NCBI GenBank assembly: GCA_036277635.1
Contig: DASUMP010000016.1
Location: 1-13,947 of the forward strand
Length of the DNA stretch: 13,947 nucleotides
DNA from: DASUMP01 sp036277635
Lineage (GTDB): Bacteria > Actinomycetota > Acidimicrobiia > IMCC26256 > PALSA-610
Reading direction: 5' to 3'
Shown here: positions 6,634 through 13,281 of the stretch, piece by piece
Numbering within the stretch: the first letter of the stretch is position 1
Layout: each line of letters opens with the position of its first letter
Notes under the pieces: generated by a model
What the model was told of the DNA's origin: nothing
The model's input: only the letters and a program-made list of their open reading frames with translations
The model's database searches: none
Program-made: the position numbers and the translations under genes

Positions 6634-7161
6634 GTGCCCTTGTTCTCGTTCGAAGGTCTGGTGCCGCGCGTGCATCCCGAGGCGTTCGTCGCGCCGACCG
6701 CGACACTCGTGGGCGACGTCATCCTGGAAGCGGGCGCGTCGGTCTGGTACGGCGCCGTCATCCGCGCCGACTACGCGCCGGTGATCGTGCGCGCCGGCGC
6801 CAACGTGCAGGAGAACGCGGTGATCCACGGCCCGCCGGGTCTCACCACCGACATCGGACGCGGCGCGACCGTCGCACACAACTGCGTGGTGCACGGCGCG
6901 CTGCTCGGCGAGGAGTGCCTCGTCGCCAACGGCAGCATCGTGCTCGACGGCGCGACGATCGGCGCGCGGGCGCTGGTGGCCGCCGGATCGGTGGTCACCG
7001 CGCGCACCGAGATCCCTCCCGGCATGCTCGCCGCGGGTACGCCCGCCGAGGTCAAGCGCCCGGTCGCGGGTTCGGCGGCGGAGTTCTGGGTCCAGGTGAA
7101 CCCGGGCGCGTACGCGGAGCTGGCCCAGCGACACGCCACCGGGATCGCGCAGGTCGGCTGA
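6634..7161 (+). CDS. Gamma-carbonic anhydrase family protein
   Basis: This 175-residue protein is a left-handed beta-helix of hexapeptide repeats (repeated hydrophobic-G-x patterns through residues 20-130) with a C-terminal helix. The three zinc-ligand histidines of the gamma class are present: H65 (NAVIHG), H82 (VAHN) and H87 (VVHG). The conserved R44, D46 and Q59 of SVWYGAVIRAD and NVQEN are present too. The acidic proton-shuttle loop of the Methanosarcina Cam enzyme is absent, as in the CamH/YrdA-like subgroup. Many such proteins show little or no CO2 hydration activity when purified. The gene is 36 nt after the TIGR03084-like gene and converges on the SDR gene with an 8-nt gap. Confidence 0.93.
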   Translation: MPLFSFEGLVPRVHPEAFVAPTATLVGDVILEAGASVWYGAVIRADYAPVIVRAGANVQENAVIHGPPGLTTDIGRGATVAHNCVVHGALLGEECLVANGSIVLDGATIGARALVAAGSVVTARTEIPPGMLAAGTPAEVKRPVAGSAAEFWVQVNPGAYAELAQRHATGIAQVG

Positions 7162-7167
7162 CCGACC
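7152..7167. terminator. Small GC hairpin at the junction of convergent genes
   Basis: GGTCGG (7152-7157) and CCGACC (7162-7167) form a 6-bp stem with a 4-nt loop. The stem spans the stop codon of the carbonic anhydrase gene and ends just before that of the SDR gene. It may help stop transcription from both sides, but it is short and has no U-tract. Confidence 0.3.
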
Positions 7168-7169
7168 GA

Positions 7170-7949
7170 TCAGCCCCCGCGGGCCACGACGCCCGCGCCG
7201 CCGTCGACGACGACGCACTCACCCGTCATCCACGACGCCGCGTCGGAGCACAGGAACAAGGCGATCGACGCGATGTCGTCGGGGACGCCGAGTCGGCCGA
7301 GCGCGTGGCTGGCGGCCATCGCAGCTTCGTTCGGCTCCCACAGCGCTCGCGCCATGTCGGTCTTCACGAGCGCCGGAGCGACCGCGTTCACACGCACGGT
7401 CGGCGCGAGCTCCAACGCGAGCTGCCGGGTGAGGTGGATCAGTGCGGCCTTCGACACGTTGTACGCACCGATGAACGGGCCGGGGCGGATCCCACCGATC
7501 GACGCCACGTTGAGGATCACCCCGCCGTGGTCGGCCATCCACCGCGCCCACGCGGCGCGGGTGAAGCGCAACGGTCCGACGATGTTCGCGTCGAACACCT
7601 TCTCCACCGCACCGAGCTCGACGGTCGTGAGCGGACCGAACGCCGGGTTGACCGCCGCGTTGTTCACCAGGACGTCGAGACGGCCCAGCTCGCGCACCGC
7701 CACCTCGGCGGCGGCGTCGGCGGTGTCGGGGTCTCCGACCGAACCCTGCACCGTCGCGACCCCGACGTCGTGTGCGGCGAGCGCGTCGGCCGTCTCCGCG
7801 AGCTCGTGCGGCCTGCGGGCGACGACCACGACGCCCGCGCCCGCCCGTGCGAACGCTTCGGCGATCGCTCGTCCGATCCCCCTCGTGCCGCCGGTGACGA
7901 TCGCGACGCGCCCGTCGAGACGCAGGGCGGTGGCGGGATCGATCGTCAC
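7170..7949 (-). CDS. SDR family NAD(P)-dependent oxidoreductase
   Basis: This is a classical short-chain dehydrogenase/reductase of 259 residues. The cofactor motif TGGTRGIG lies at residues 19-26 and NNAA at 96-99. The catalytic tetrad N122, S150, Y163 and K167 (YxxxK) is complete. R45-R46 after the second beta strand (VVVARR) would suit NADP(H). The C-terminus has the usual ASWMTGECVVVDGG motif. The substrate cannot be read from the sequence; hydroxyacyl or steroid-type alcohols are typical for actinobacterial members. The GTG start at 7949 comes 13 nt after the GroES-like gene, so the two probably share a transcript. Confidence 0.92.
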   Translation of the reverse strand: MTIDPATALRLDGRVAIVTGGTRGIGRAIAEAFARAGAGVVVVARRPHELAETADALAAHDVGVATVQGSVGDPDTADAAAEVAVRELGRLDVLVNNAAVNPAFGPLTTVELGAVEKVFDANIVGPLRFTRAAWARWMADHGGVILNVASIGGIRPGPFIGAYNVSKAALIHLTRQLALELAPTVRVNAVAPALVKTDMARALWEPNEAAMAASHALGRLGVPDDIASIALFLCSDAASWMTGECVVVDGGAGVVARGG

Positions 7950-7962
7950 GACGGGTGTTCGC

Positions 7963-8292
7963 TCAGAGGTAGAGGCCGGTCTGGCCCTCGACCCGTGACG
8001 ACGCGAGAGCGTGCACGTCGCGCTCGCGCAGGATCAGGTACTCCTCGGCGCGGATCTCGACCTCGAAGCCCGAATCGGGCGAGAACAGGACGCGATCGCC
8101 CTCTTCGATCGTGCGCACCGTCGGTCCGACCGCGACGACCTCGCCCCACACCAGCCGGCGGTTCACGTTGGCGGTCGCGGGGATGAGGATCCCGGCCCGG
8201 GACTTGCGCTCCCCGTGTTCGCTCGGCGGGAGCACCAGCAGGCGGTCCGCGGTCATGCGGATCGAGTGCTTCACGTCGTCAGGGTCGACCAT
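7963..8292 (-). CDS. Orphan GroES-family (cpn10-like) protein
   Basis: The product is 109 residues from ATG at 8292. It shows a cpn10 beta-barrel pattern: IRMTADRLLVLP near the start (about 11-22), a mobile-loop region with AGILIPATA, GEVVAVGPTVRTIEEGDRVL (about 55-74) and a final domain ending in GQTGLYL. GroES forms the lid of the GroEL chamber; no groEL is next to it. The TGLYL tail and N-extension match, from memory, a separate actinobacterial GroES-like branch rather than the housekeeping GroES. The mobile loop has IPAT where GroES has a hydrophobic IVL tripeptide, so GroEL interaction is uncertain. A TAGCCT box 8 nt before the ATG suggests a leaderless mRNA; a shorter start at ATG 8256 is less likely. 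Confidence 0.85.
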   Translation of the reverse strand: MVDPDDVKHSIRMTADRLLVLPPSEHGERKSRAGILIPATANVNRRLVWGEVVAVGPTVRTIEEGDRVLFSPDSGFEVEIRAEEYLILRERDVHALASSRVEGQTGLYL

Positions 8293-8300
8293 GCGCAGGC

Positions 8301-8306
8301 AGGCTA
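8301..8306 (-). promoter_or_regulatory. -10-like box TAGCCT before the GroES-like gene
   Basis: TAGCCT on the minus strand is 8 nt before the ATG at 8292. No Shine-Dalgarno stands between, so the transcript is likely leaderless or nearly so. Confidence 0.45.
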
Positions 8307-8369
8307 CCGGTGCGCGTCGCGCGGTCCTCGGCCGTGCATCGCGATTCGGAGGGATCGGCGTTTCGTCGG

Positions 8370-8375
8370 TAGCCT
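8370..8375 (+). promoter_or_regulatory. -10-like box TAGCCT before the cupredoxin gene
   Basis: GGTAGCCT repeats the form seen before the GroES-like gene on the other strand, but here it is 33 nt before the ATG at 8409. The transcript would therefore have a short leader. The two boxes make a divergent promoter in the 116-bp gap. Confidence 0.35.
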
Positions 8376-8408
8376 CACCGGCCACCGCCTCGACCACCGG
8401 GGGTCGTC

Positions 8409-8822
8409 ATGGGTCGTCTCGTCCGTCCACGGGTCCGGGGAGCGCTCGTCGTGCTCATCGGCGTGAGCGCGCTCGCCGCGTGCGGTGGTGGCGGCGACGG
8501 CGGCGGTGGCGGCGAGTCCGTCACGGTCACGACCGGCGCCGGCGGCGGACCCGCCCGGGTCAGCGTCGCCGCCCACGACGTGTACTTCGACGTCGAGCGC
8601 ATCACGACGCCGGCGGGCGAGCTCGAGGTGACCCTCCGCGACGAGGGCAACCAGGCCCACACGTTCGTGGTCGACGGCGTCGACGGCTTCAAGCTCGAGG
8701 TCTCGGGCGGCAGCAGCGAGGATCGCGGGGTGGTGGAGCTCGAGGCCGGCGAGTACGAGTACTACTGCGACGTCCCGGGCCATCGTGGCCAGGGGATGGC
8801 GGGAACGCTCGTCGTGCAGTGA
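8409..8822 (+). CDS. Cupredoxin-domain lipoprotein (putative type 1 copper protein)
   Basis: This 137-residue protein has an N-terminal signal with a basic start, a hydrophobic core (about 11-21) and the lipobox LAAC with C25 as the lipidation site. A Gly-rich linker (26-46) leads to a plastocyanin-like domain. All four type 1 copper ligands are visible: H84 in NQAHTF, then C120, H125 and M130 in the C-x4-H-x4-M arrangement. It should sit on the outer face of the membrane and carry electrons or copper. Its stop overlaps a possible ctaB GTG start, which ties it to haem-copper oxidase biogenesis or function. It could be an electron donor or a copper-delivery protein; the sequence alone does not decide. 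Confidence 0.88.
   Translation: MGRLVRPRVRGALVVLIGVSALAACGGGGDGGGGGESVTVTTGAGGGPARVSVAAHDVYFDVERITTPAGELEVTLRDEGNQAHTFVVDGVDGFKLEVSGGSSEDRGVVELEAGEYEYYCDVPGHRGQGMAGTLVVQ
8484..8513 (+). repeat. Glycine-codon tract in the lipoprotein linker
   Basis: Ten codons directly after the lipobox cysteine encode nine Gly and one Asp, mostly GGC and GGT. Such a tract is a flexible tether and may be length-variable by slippage. Confidence 0.6.
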
Positions 8823-9778
8823 CCTCACGTCGCCCCGTGGGTGCACTCCCCGCACCCGGCTCGGAGCCGGTCGCGTCGCAGCCGGTGATCGCCGCGACTC
8901 GGTCCTCCCGCACGATCATGACGCGCGTCGCGGCGTACATCCGGCTCACGAAGCCGCGCGTGATCGAGCTGCTGCTCGTGACCGCGGTCCCGCCGATGCT
9001 CCTCGCGGAACGCGGCTTCCCGTCGATCGGACTGCTGCTCGCCGTCGTGGTCGGTGGCGCGCTGGCCGCCGGCGGCGCCAACACGATCAACTGCTGGATC
9101 GAGCGCGACCGCGACCAGCTGATGCGGCGCACGGAAGGCCGACCGCTCCCGCGCGGCGAGGTGGTCCCGAGCCACGCGCTCGTGTTCGGGATCGCGTTGA
9201 ACGTCGTCGCGTTCGCCGTGCTCGCGACCGTCGCCAACGTGCTCGCTGCGTCGCTCACGATCGGGGCGACCATCTTCTACGTGTTCGTGTACACGATCTG
9301 GCTGAAGCCGCGCACGGTCCAGAACATCGTCATCGGCGGCGCGGCCGGCGCGGTGCCGGCGCTCGTCGGCTGGGCCGCGGTCACTGGCGACATCGGTGCA
9401 CCCGCGGTCGTCCTGTTCGCGGTCGTGTTCCTCTGGACGCCCGCCCACTTCTGGGCGCTCGCGCTCAAGTACCGCGACGACTACGCGGCGGCCGGCATCC
9501 CGATGCTCCCCGTCGTGCGCGGCGTCGCGGCCACCACCCGCCAGATCGCGGGCTACGCGACGGTCACGGTCGCCACGAGCCTCGCGCTCGGCGCCACCAC
9601 CGACGTCGGCGTCGTCTACGTCGGCGTCGCCATGATCGCCGGTGCACTCTTCGTCGCCGCGTCGCTGCGCCTGGTCGCCGACGCCACGCCCCGGCGCGCG
9701 ATCGCGTTCTTCGGCTACTCCAACGTGTACCTCTCCTTGCTGTTCGCCGCCGTTGCCGTCGACGCACTCATCACCTGA
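8819..9778 (+). CDS. ctaB: Protoheme IX farnesyltransferase (haem O synthase) CtaB
   Basis: This UbiA-family polytopic membrane protein of 319 residues transfers a farnesyl group to haem B to make haem O, the precursor of haem A. LTKPRVIELLLVT (43-55) is the typical entry to helix 1. N91 with E95-R-D-R-D99 and MRRT-EGRPLP (102-111) form the first Asp-rich signature. KYRDDYAAAGIPMLPVV (217-233) forms the second, after the haem-contact TPAHFW region. About seven to nine hydrophobic helices are visible. The PROSITE-type pattern has Leu/Ile/Phe before D99; here it is R98. The start is uncertain: GTG 8819 overlaps the upstream TGA (GTGA), GTG 8837 and 8885 are possible, and ATG 8918 gives a 286-residue core form. 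None has a good Shine-Dalgarno. Confidence 0.92.
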   Translation: MTSRRPVGALPAPGSEPVASQPVIAATRSSRTIMTRVAAYIRLTKPRVIELLLVTAVPPMLLAERGFPSIGLLLAVVVGGALAAGGANTINCWIERDRDQLMRRTEGRPLPRGEVVPSHALVFGIALNVVAFAVLATVANVLAASLTIGATIFYVFVYTIWLKPRTVQNIVIGGAAGAVPALVGWAAVTGDIGAPAVVLFAVVFLWTPAHFWALALKYRDDYAAAGIPMLPVVRGVAATTRQIAGYATVTVATSLALGATTDVGVVYVGVAMIAGALFVAASLRLVADATPRRAIAFFGYSNVYLSLLFAAVAVDALIT

Positions 9779-9797
9779 GCCGCACGCGCGGGCGCGT

Positions 9798-10379
9798 GTG
9801 TCGAAGCCGCGCTTCGCCGCGGTCGTCGCGTTCGCGGTGCTCGTGCCGCTCGTGTTGCTGGTGGTGGCGACGCGCGACACCGACGACGGATCGCTCGACG
9901 ACGACCGCGGTGCCCCCACGACCGGCGTCGTCGAAGACCCCGCGGTGCCGGGCGTCGCCGAGATCGGGAGCCGGGCCCCCGGGTTCGTGCTCGAGACCAT
10001 CGACGGCGCGACCCACTCCCTCGCCGGAGTCCAGGGCCGGCCGGTCGTCGTCACGTTCTGGGCGTCGTGGTGCCTCCCGTGCCTCGACGAGCTCCCCCTG
10101 CTCCAGGAGGCGCTCGACGAGCACGGCGACGCGTTCTCGGTGCTCGCGATCGGGTTCCGGAACCTGCCGAGCGACGACGCCGACTGGCTCGCCGAGCACG
10201 ACATCACGATCCCGTCGCTGCAGGATCCCGACTTCGAGGTCGCGCTCGCCTACGGGGTGCGGGCGATCCCGCAGACCTTCTTCATCGACGCCGACGGCGT
10301 GATCCGGGATCGCGTGTTCGGGATCACGACCGCGGCAGGGTTGCGCGCACCGCTCGACGCGTTGCTCGCAGCATCGTGA
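9798..10379 (+). CDS. Membrane-anchored TlpA/ResA-like thioredoxin
   Basis: The 193-residue product has an N-terminal hydrophobic anchor (about residues 6-24) and then an extracytoplasmic thioredoxin-fold domain. The redox motif WCLPC is at 91-95, within VTFWASWCLPC, and the cis-proline is P158 (AIPQTFF). The part between, with VLAIGFRNLPSDD, resembles AhpC/TSA-Redoxin members such as TlpA, ResA and CcmG. Such proteins keep cysteines of apocytochrome c or of the oxidase copper site (CuA) reduced. Placement 19 nt after ctaB, on the same strand, favours cytochrome oxidase maturation. GTG at 9798 is chosen because it places the basic residues and anchor right at the N-terminus; no Shine-Dalgarno is evident. 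Confidence 0.88.
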   Translation: MSKPRFAAVVAFAVLVPLVLLVVATRDTDDGSLDDDRGAPTTGVVEDPAVPGVAEIGSRAPGFVLETIDGATHSLAGVQGRPVVVTFWASWCLPCLDELPLLQEALDEHGDAFSVLAIGFRNLPSDDADWLAEHDITIPSLQDPDFEVALAYGVRAIPQTFFIDADGVIRDRVFGITTAAGLRAPLDALLAAS

Positions 10380-10406
10380 TCGGCGTCGACGCCGACCCGC
10401 CGGGTC
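10380..10406. terminator. Overlapping palindromes in the convergent gap after the thioredoxin gene
   Basis: A perfect 16-bp palindrome, TCGGCGTCGACGCCGA (10380-10395), is followed by GACCCG-c-CGGGTC (10394-10406). They share two bases and fill almost the whole 25-bp gap between the two convergent stop codons. They probably act as a compact bidirectional terminator or as a protein-binding site. Confidence 0.45.
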
Positions 10407-11136
10407 ACTCCTCCCAGCGGAACCACGTCGAGGCGGCGAGTGGGGTCGCGACCGCCCACGTGACCAGCACGGCGAAGCTGCCCGTCGGGAACGCAGCCCC
10501 GTCGGTGAGCACCGACCGCAGCGTCTCGGAGAGCGCGGCGGCGGGGAGCAGACCGGCGAGCTGTTCGAGCGCACGCGGCAGGTCGTCGAGCGGGTAGGCC
10601 ATCCCCCCGAGGAACAGCAGCACCAGGAACAGCCCGTTCGCGACGGCCAAGGTCGCGTCCGCCCGCAGCGTCCCGGCCATGAGCAGGCCGAGCCCGGCGA
10701 ACGCGACGGTGCCGACGACGATCACCGCGAGGGCGACGAGCAGCGAGCCCTGGGGCTCCCATCCCAGGAGCACACCGGTCACGAGGACGAGGACCACCTG
10801 GATCGCCTCGAGTGCGAGCACGGTCGTGGTCTTCGCCGCGAGGAGTCCGCTGCGCCCGAGCGGCGTGCTCCCGAGACGCTTCAACACGCCGTATCGGCGT
10901 TCGAACGCGGTCGAGATCCCGAGCCCGACCATCGCCGCGGCCATCACTGACAACGCGAGGATGCCGGGGACGAGGAAGTCGACGGGATCGTCGTAGTCGG
11001 TCGTGACCGCGTCCACCTTCGTGAAGAAGACGAGCGTCGCGATCGGGATGAGCAACGTCACGAGCACGTTCTCGCCGCGCCGCAGCAAGAGCAGCAGCTC
11101 GACGCGGCTCTGCGCCGCGATCGCCCGGCGCGTCAC
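10405..11136 (-). CDS. ABC-2 type transporter permease
   Basis: This 243-residue integral membrane protein has about six hydrophobic segments, near residues 23-38, 55-77, 103-125, 131-155, 163-182 and 218-236. The stretch ISTAFERRYGVLKRLGSTPLGR (about 74-95) is the amphipathic coupling element typical of ABC-2 permeases. The GTG start at 11136 overlaps the ATPase stop as GTGA, so the two are translationally coupled. The partners make an exporter half-unit, presumably a dimer. The substrate is not readable; relatives move drugs, lipids or polysaccharide precursors. The longer open frame upstream is the out-of-frame shadow of the ATPase gene and was not used. Confidence 0.88.
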   Translation of the reverse strand: MTRRAIAAQSRVELLLLLRRGENVLVTLLIPIATLVFFTKVDAVTTDYDDPVDFLVPGILALSVMAAAMVGLGISTAFERRYGVLKRLGSTPLGRSGLLAAKTTTVLALEAIQVVLVLVTGVLLGWEPQGSLLVALAVIVVGTVAFAGLGLLMAGTLRADATLAVANGLFLVLLFLGGMAYPLDDLPRALEQLAGLLPAAALSETLRSVLTDGAAFPTGSFAVLVTWAVATPLAASTWFRWEE

Positions 11137-12068
11137 GATGTCGGGTCCGCGGTCAGCTGCAAGAACACCTCTTCGAGCGACCGCCGACCCACGTGCACGT
11201 CGTGGACCAGCACGTCGTGCGCGTGCAGGTGCATCGCGAGCGCGACGACGAGCTGCGGCGTGCCCGCAACGCGGATCAGGTAGTCGCCGGCGTGCTCCTC
11301 CACGACCGCCCCGGCGTCGATCCCGAGCGCGCGGGCGAGCGCCCGGAGGTCGAGTCCGGCGACCGTGCGGAAGCGCACTTCTTCGGCGGCGGCGCGCCGG
11401 GTGAGCTCGCGCGGCGCACCGAGCGCCGCGAGGCGACCGTCCATCAGGATCGCGACCCGGTCGCAGAGCTGCTCGGCTTCGTCCATCGCGTGCGTCGTGA
11501 GCAACACCGTCTTGCCGAGCGAACGCAGCTCGCGCACGAGGTTCCACGTGGTGGCACGGGCATGGGGATCCATGCCCGCCGTGGGCTCGTCGAGGAACAC
11601 CACCCGCGGCCGCCCGACGAGCGCACACGCGAGCGAGAGCCGCTGACGCTCACCGCCGGAGAGGTGACGGATCGTTGTGCGCGAGCGCACCGGCAGTCCG
11701 ACGAGCTCGAGCAGCCCGTCGGGGTCCTCGGCGTGCGGGTAGAACGCCGCGAACAGGCGCACCAGCTCGCGTGGACGCATGGCGGGGTGCAGGCCACCCT
11801 CTTGGAGCATCACGCCGATCCGCGGCCGGAGGCGGTCGCCTTCGCTCCACGGGTCGAGGCCGAGGACCCGCACCTCACCAGCGTCGGGACGCCGGTAGCC
11901 CTCGAGGATCTCGACGGTCGTCGTCTTGCCCGCCCCGTTGGGTCCGAGCAGGCCGAACACCTCACCCGCCCGGACCTCGAAGTCGAGACCGTCGACGGCG
12001 GTCACCGACCCGTAGCGCTTCTCGAGTCCCGCGACGGAGATCGCGGGCGGATCCGCCGGGCCGACCAT
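11133..12068 (-). CDS. ABC transporter ATP-binding protein (drug/lipid exporter type, DUF4162-like tail)
   Basis: This is a 311-residue nucleotide-binding protein. Walker A GPNGAGKTT lies at 42-50, Q-loop Q89, signature LSGGE at 136-140, Walker B VVFLDEP at 156-162 and H-loop H193. All catalytic elements are intact. After residue 220, about 90 residues form the DUF4162-like C-terminal domain, ending with RSLEEVFLQLT, typical of CcmA/DrrA-type exporters. ATG at 12068 is used: a TAGGCT box lies 7 nt upstream with no Shine-Dalgarno, which suggests leaderless expression. It is followed by its permease with a 4-nt overlap. The prenyl synthase gene lies 60 nt upstream on the same strand, with a hairpin in between. 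Confidence 0.93.
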   Translation of the reverse strand: MVGPADPPAISVAGLEKRYGSVTAVDGLDFEVRAGEVFGLLGPNGAGKTTTVEILEGYRRPDAGEVRVLGLDPWSEGDRLRPRIGVMLQEGGLHPAMRPRELVRLFAAFYPHAEDPDGLLELVGLPVRSRTTIRHLSGGERQRLSLACALVGRPRVVFLDEPTAGMDPHARATTWNLVRELRSLGKTVLLTTHAMDEAEQLCDRVAILMDGRLAALGAPRELTRRAAAEEVRFRTVAGLDLRALARALGIDAGAVVEEHAGDYLIRVAGTPQLVVALAMHLHAHDVLVHDVHVGRRSLEEVFLQLTADPTS

Positions 12069-12075
12069 CGACGGG

Positions 12076-12081
12076 AGCCTA
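12076..12081 (-). promoter_or_regulatory. -10-like box TAGGCT before the ABC ATPase gene
   Basis: TAGGCT on the minus strand is 7 nt before the ATG at 12068. It gives the ABC operon its own promoter, independent of the prenyl synthase gene upstream. No good -35 is visible. Confidence 0.45.
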
Positions 12082-12086
12082 CCGGT

Positions 12087-12108
12087 GGGTCCGCGACGAA
12101 CCGGACCC
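12087..12108 (-). terminator. 7-bp hairpin between the prenyl synthase and ABC genes
   Basis: GGGTCCG (12087-12093) and CGGACCC (12102-12108) are perfect complements with an 8-nt loop. The hairpin lies 20 nt after the prenyl synthase stop codon and 5 nt upstream of the ABC -10 box. It could terminate the first transcript or act as an operator over the ABC promoter. Confidence 0.4.
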
Positions 12109-12128
12109 CGAGCGCGGCCGTACGACGC

Positions 12129-13199
12129 TCAGCGGTCGCGCCACGCGACGTAGTCGGCGAGCTCGTCGAGCTCGTCGGTCGCAGCGCGGGTCAAGCCGGC
12201 CGCCGCGATGGCCGCGTGGGCCTCCGACACCTTGCGGGCGATCTGCGCCTCGATGGCGTCGAGCGCGCCCGTACGCACGAACAGCTCCTGCAGCGCCTTC
12301 ACCTCGGTGTCCTCGAGCTCGGTCGCGCCGATGCGATCCAACAGTGGACGATCGCTCGGCGCGATCCGGGACGCGGCGACGGCAACGAGCGGCGTCGGCT
12401 TCCCTTCCCGCAGGTCGTCCCCGACCGGCTTGCCGGTGACCGCTTCGTCACCGAAGACGCCGAGGACGTCGTCGCGCAGCTGGAACGCCTCTCCGAGCGG
12501 GAGTCCGATCGCACTGAGCGGCGCGGCGAGCTCGTCGAGACGACCGGCGATCGCAGCACCGAGGTGCAGCGGACGTTCCACCGTGTACTTCGCCGACTTG
12601 TAGGTGACGATCCGCGCCGCCGCGTCGACGTCGGTGTCGGCGCGCGCCGCGCCGATCAGGTCGAGGCTCTGTCCGACGCACAGCTCGACGCGCAGCTCGT
12701 CGTAGACCGACCGGGCATCGTCGGGCGCGTCGCGCATCAGCTGGTCGGCGTAGACGAACGCGAAGTCGCCGACGAGGATCGCGATGCCGTCGCCGAAGCG
12801 ACGCGGCTCGCCGCGCCAGTCGTGCGCGACGTGGTGCATCGCGAACTCGCGGTGCACGGCGTCTCGTCCACGGCGCCGGTCGGACCCGTCCATCACATCG
12901 TCGTGGATCAGCGCGAACGTGTGCACGAGCTCGATCGCCGCCGCGGCGTCGATCGCGAGCAGCGCGTCGGGATCGCCGCCGGCTCCGACGTGCGCACAGT
13001 GCACGAACACCGGGCGGAGACGCTTCCCGCCCGCGACGACGAGCGCGTGCAGCGAGCGCAACGGCGCCGCGAGGGCCGCGTCGATCGCGCTCCACCGCAC
13101 CAGCTCGTCGTCGAGGAGGCGCAACACTCGGGTTTCGACGCGTTGCGCGACCGCGTCGAGCGCGGCCGGAAAGCGCGCCGCGCGACCATGCGAGTCCAT
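12129..13199 (-). CDS. Polyprenyl (geranylgeranyl-type) diphosphate synthase
   Basis: This 356-residue trans-isoprenyl diphosphate synthase condenses IPP units onto an allylic diphosphate. Visible motifs are GGKRLRP (57-63), the first Asp-rich motif DDVMD (100-104), the YKSAKYT lysine region (200-206, with K201) and FQLRDDVLG (239-247). The second Asp motif reads DDxxG rather than DDxxD, which I recall as common in actinobacterial GGPP-type enzymes. D104 followed by GS and RRRGRDAVH matches the family. Product length is not certain: geranylgeranyl, or longer for menaquinone. ATG 13199 is preferred because TAGCCT lies 7 nt upstream. It may supply quinone or farnesyl chains relevant to the nearby oxidase genes, but that link is inference. 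Confidence 0.9.
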   Translation of the reverse strand: MDSHGRAARFPAALDAVAQRVETRVLRLLDDELVRWSAIDAALAAPLRSLHALVVAGGKRLRPVFVHCAHVGAGGDPDALLAIDAAAAIELVHTFALIHDDVMDGSDRRRGRDAVHREFAMHHVAHDWRGEPRRFGDGIAILVGDFAFVYADQLMRDAPDDARSVYDELRVELCVGQSLDLIGAARADTDVDAAARIVTYKSAKYTVERPLHLGAAIAGRLDELAAPLSAIGLPLGEAFQLRDDVLGVFGDEAVTGKPVGDDLREGKPTPLVAVAASRIAPSDRPLLDRIGATELEDTEVKALQELFVRTGALDAIEAQIARKVSEAHAAIAAAGLTRAATDELDELADYVAWRDR

Positions 13200-13206
13200 C
13201 GCCGGC

Positions 13207-13212
13207 AGGCTA
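13207..13212 (-). promoter_or_regulatory. -10-like box TAGCCT before the prenyl synthase gene
   Basis: TAGCCT on the minus strand is 7 nt before the ATG at 13199. The dyad ACGTCCG-cc-CGGACGT (13212-13227) overlaps its upstream edge and could be an operator. Confidence 0.45.
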
Positions 13213-13275
13213 CGTCCGCCCGGACGTGACCGCCGCACGGGTTCGCCTCGATCCGAGCGGACCTCGTCCGAACCG

Positions 13276-13281
13276 TAGTCT
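13276..13281 (+). promoter_or_regulatory. -10-like box TAGTCT before the SCP2-like gene
   Basis: TAGTCT is 7 nt before the GTG at 13289, so the transcript is probably leaderless. The dyad CGGAC-ctc-GTCCG (13258-13270) is 5 nt upstream of the box. This box decides GTG 13289 as the start within a longer open frame. Confidence 0.45.

Noticed and set aside
5556..8186. 876-codon open frame on + strand across several genes
   Set aside because: It is made of Arg/Ala/Pro-rich low-complexity sequence and overlaps four well-supported genes in other frames. This is a lack of stop codons in high-GC DNA, not a gene.
8111..8818. N-terminal extension of CtaB in the same frame
   Set aside because: It overlaps the cupredoxin gene with a complete signal peptide and copper site. 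The translated extension is low-complexity Arg/Gly.
11193..13229. 678-codon open frame on + strand
   Set aside because: It is antisense to the intact ABC ATPase and prenyl synthase, whose motifs are complete. The translated composition (His/Asp/Arg/Glu-rich) matches an antisense shadow.
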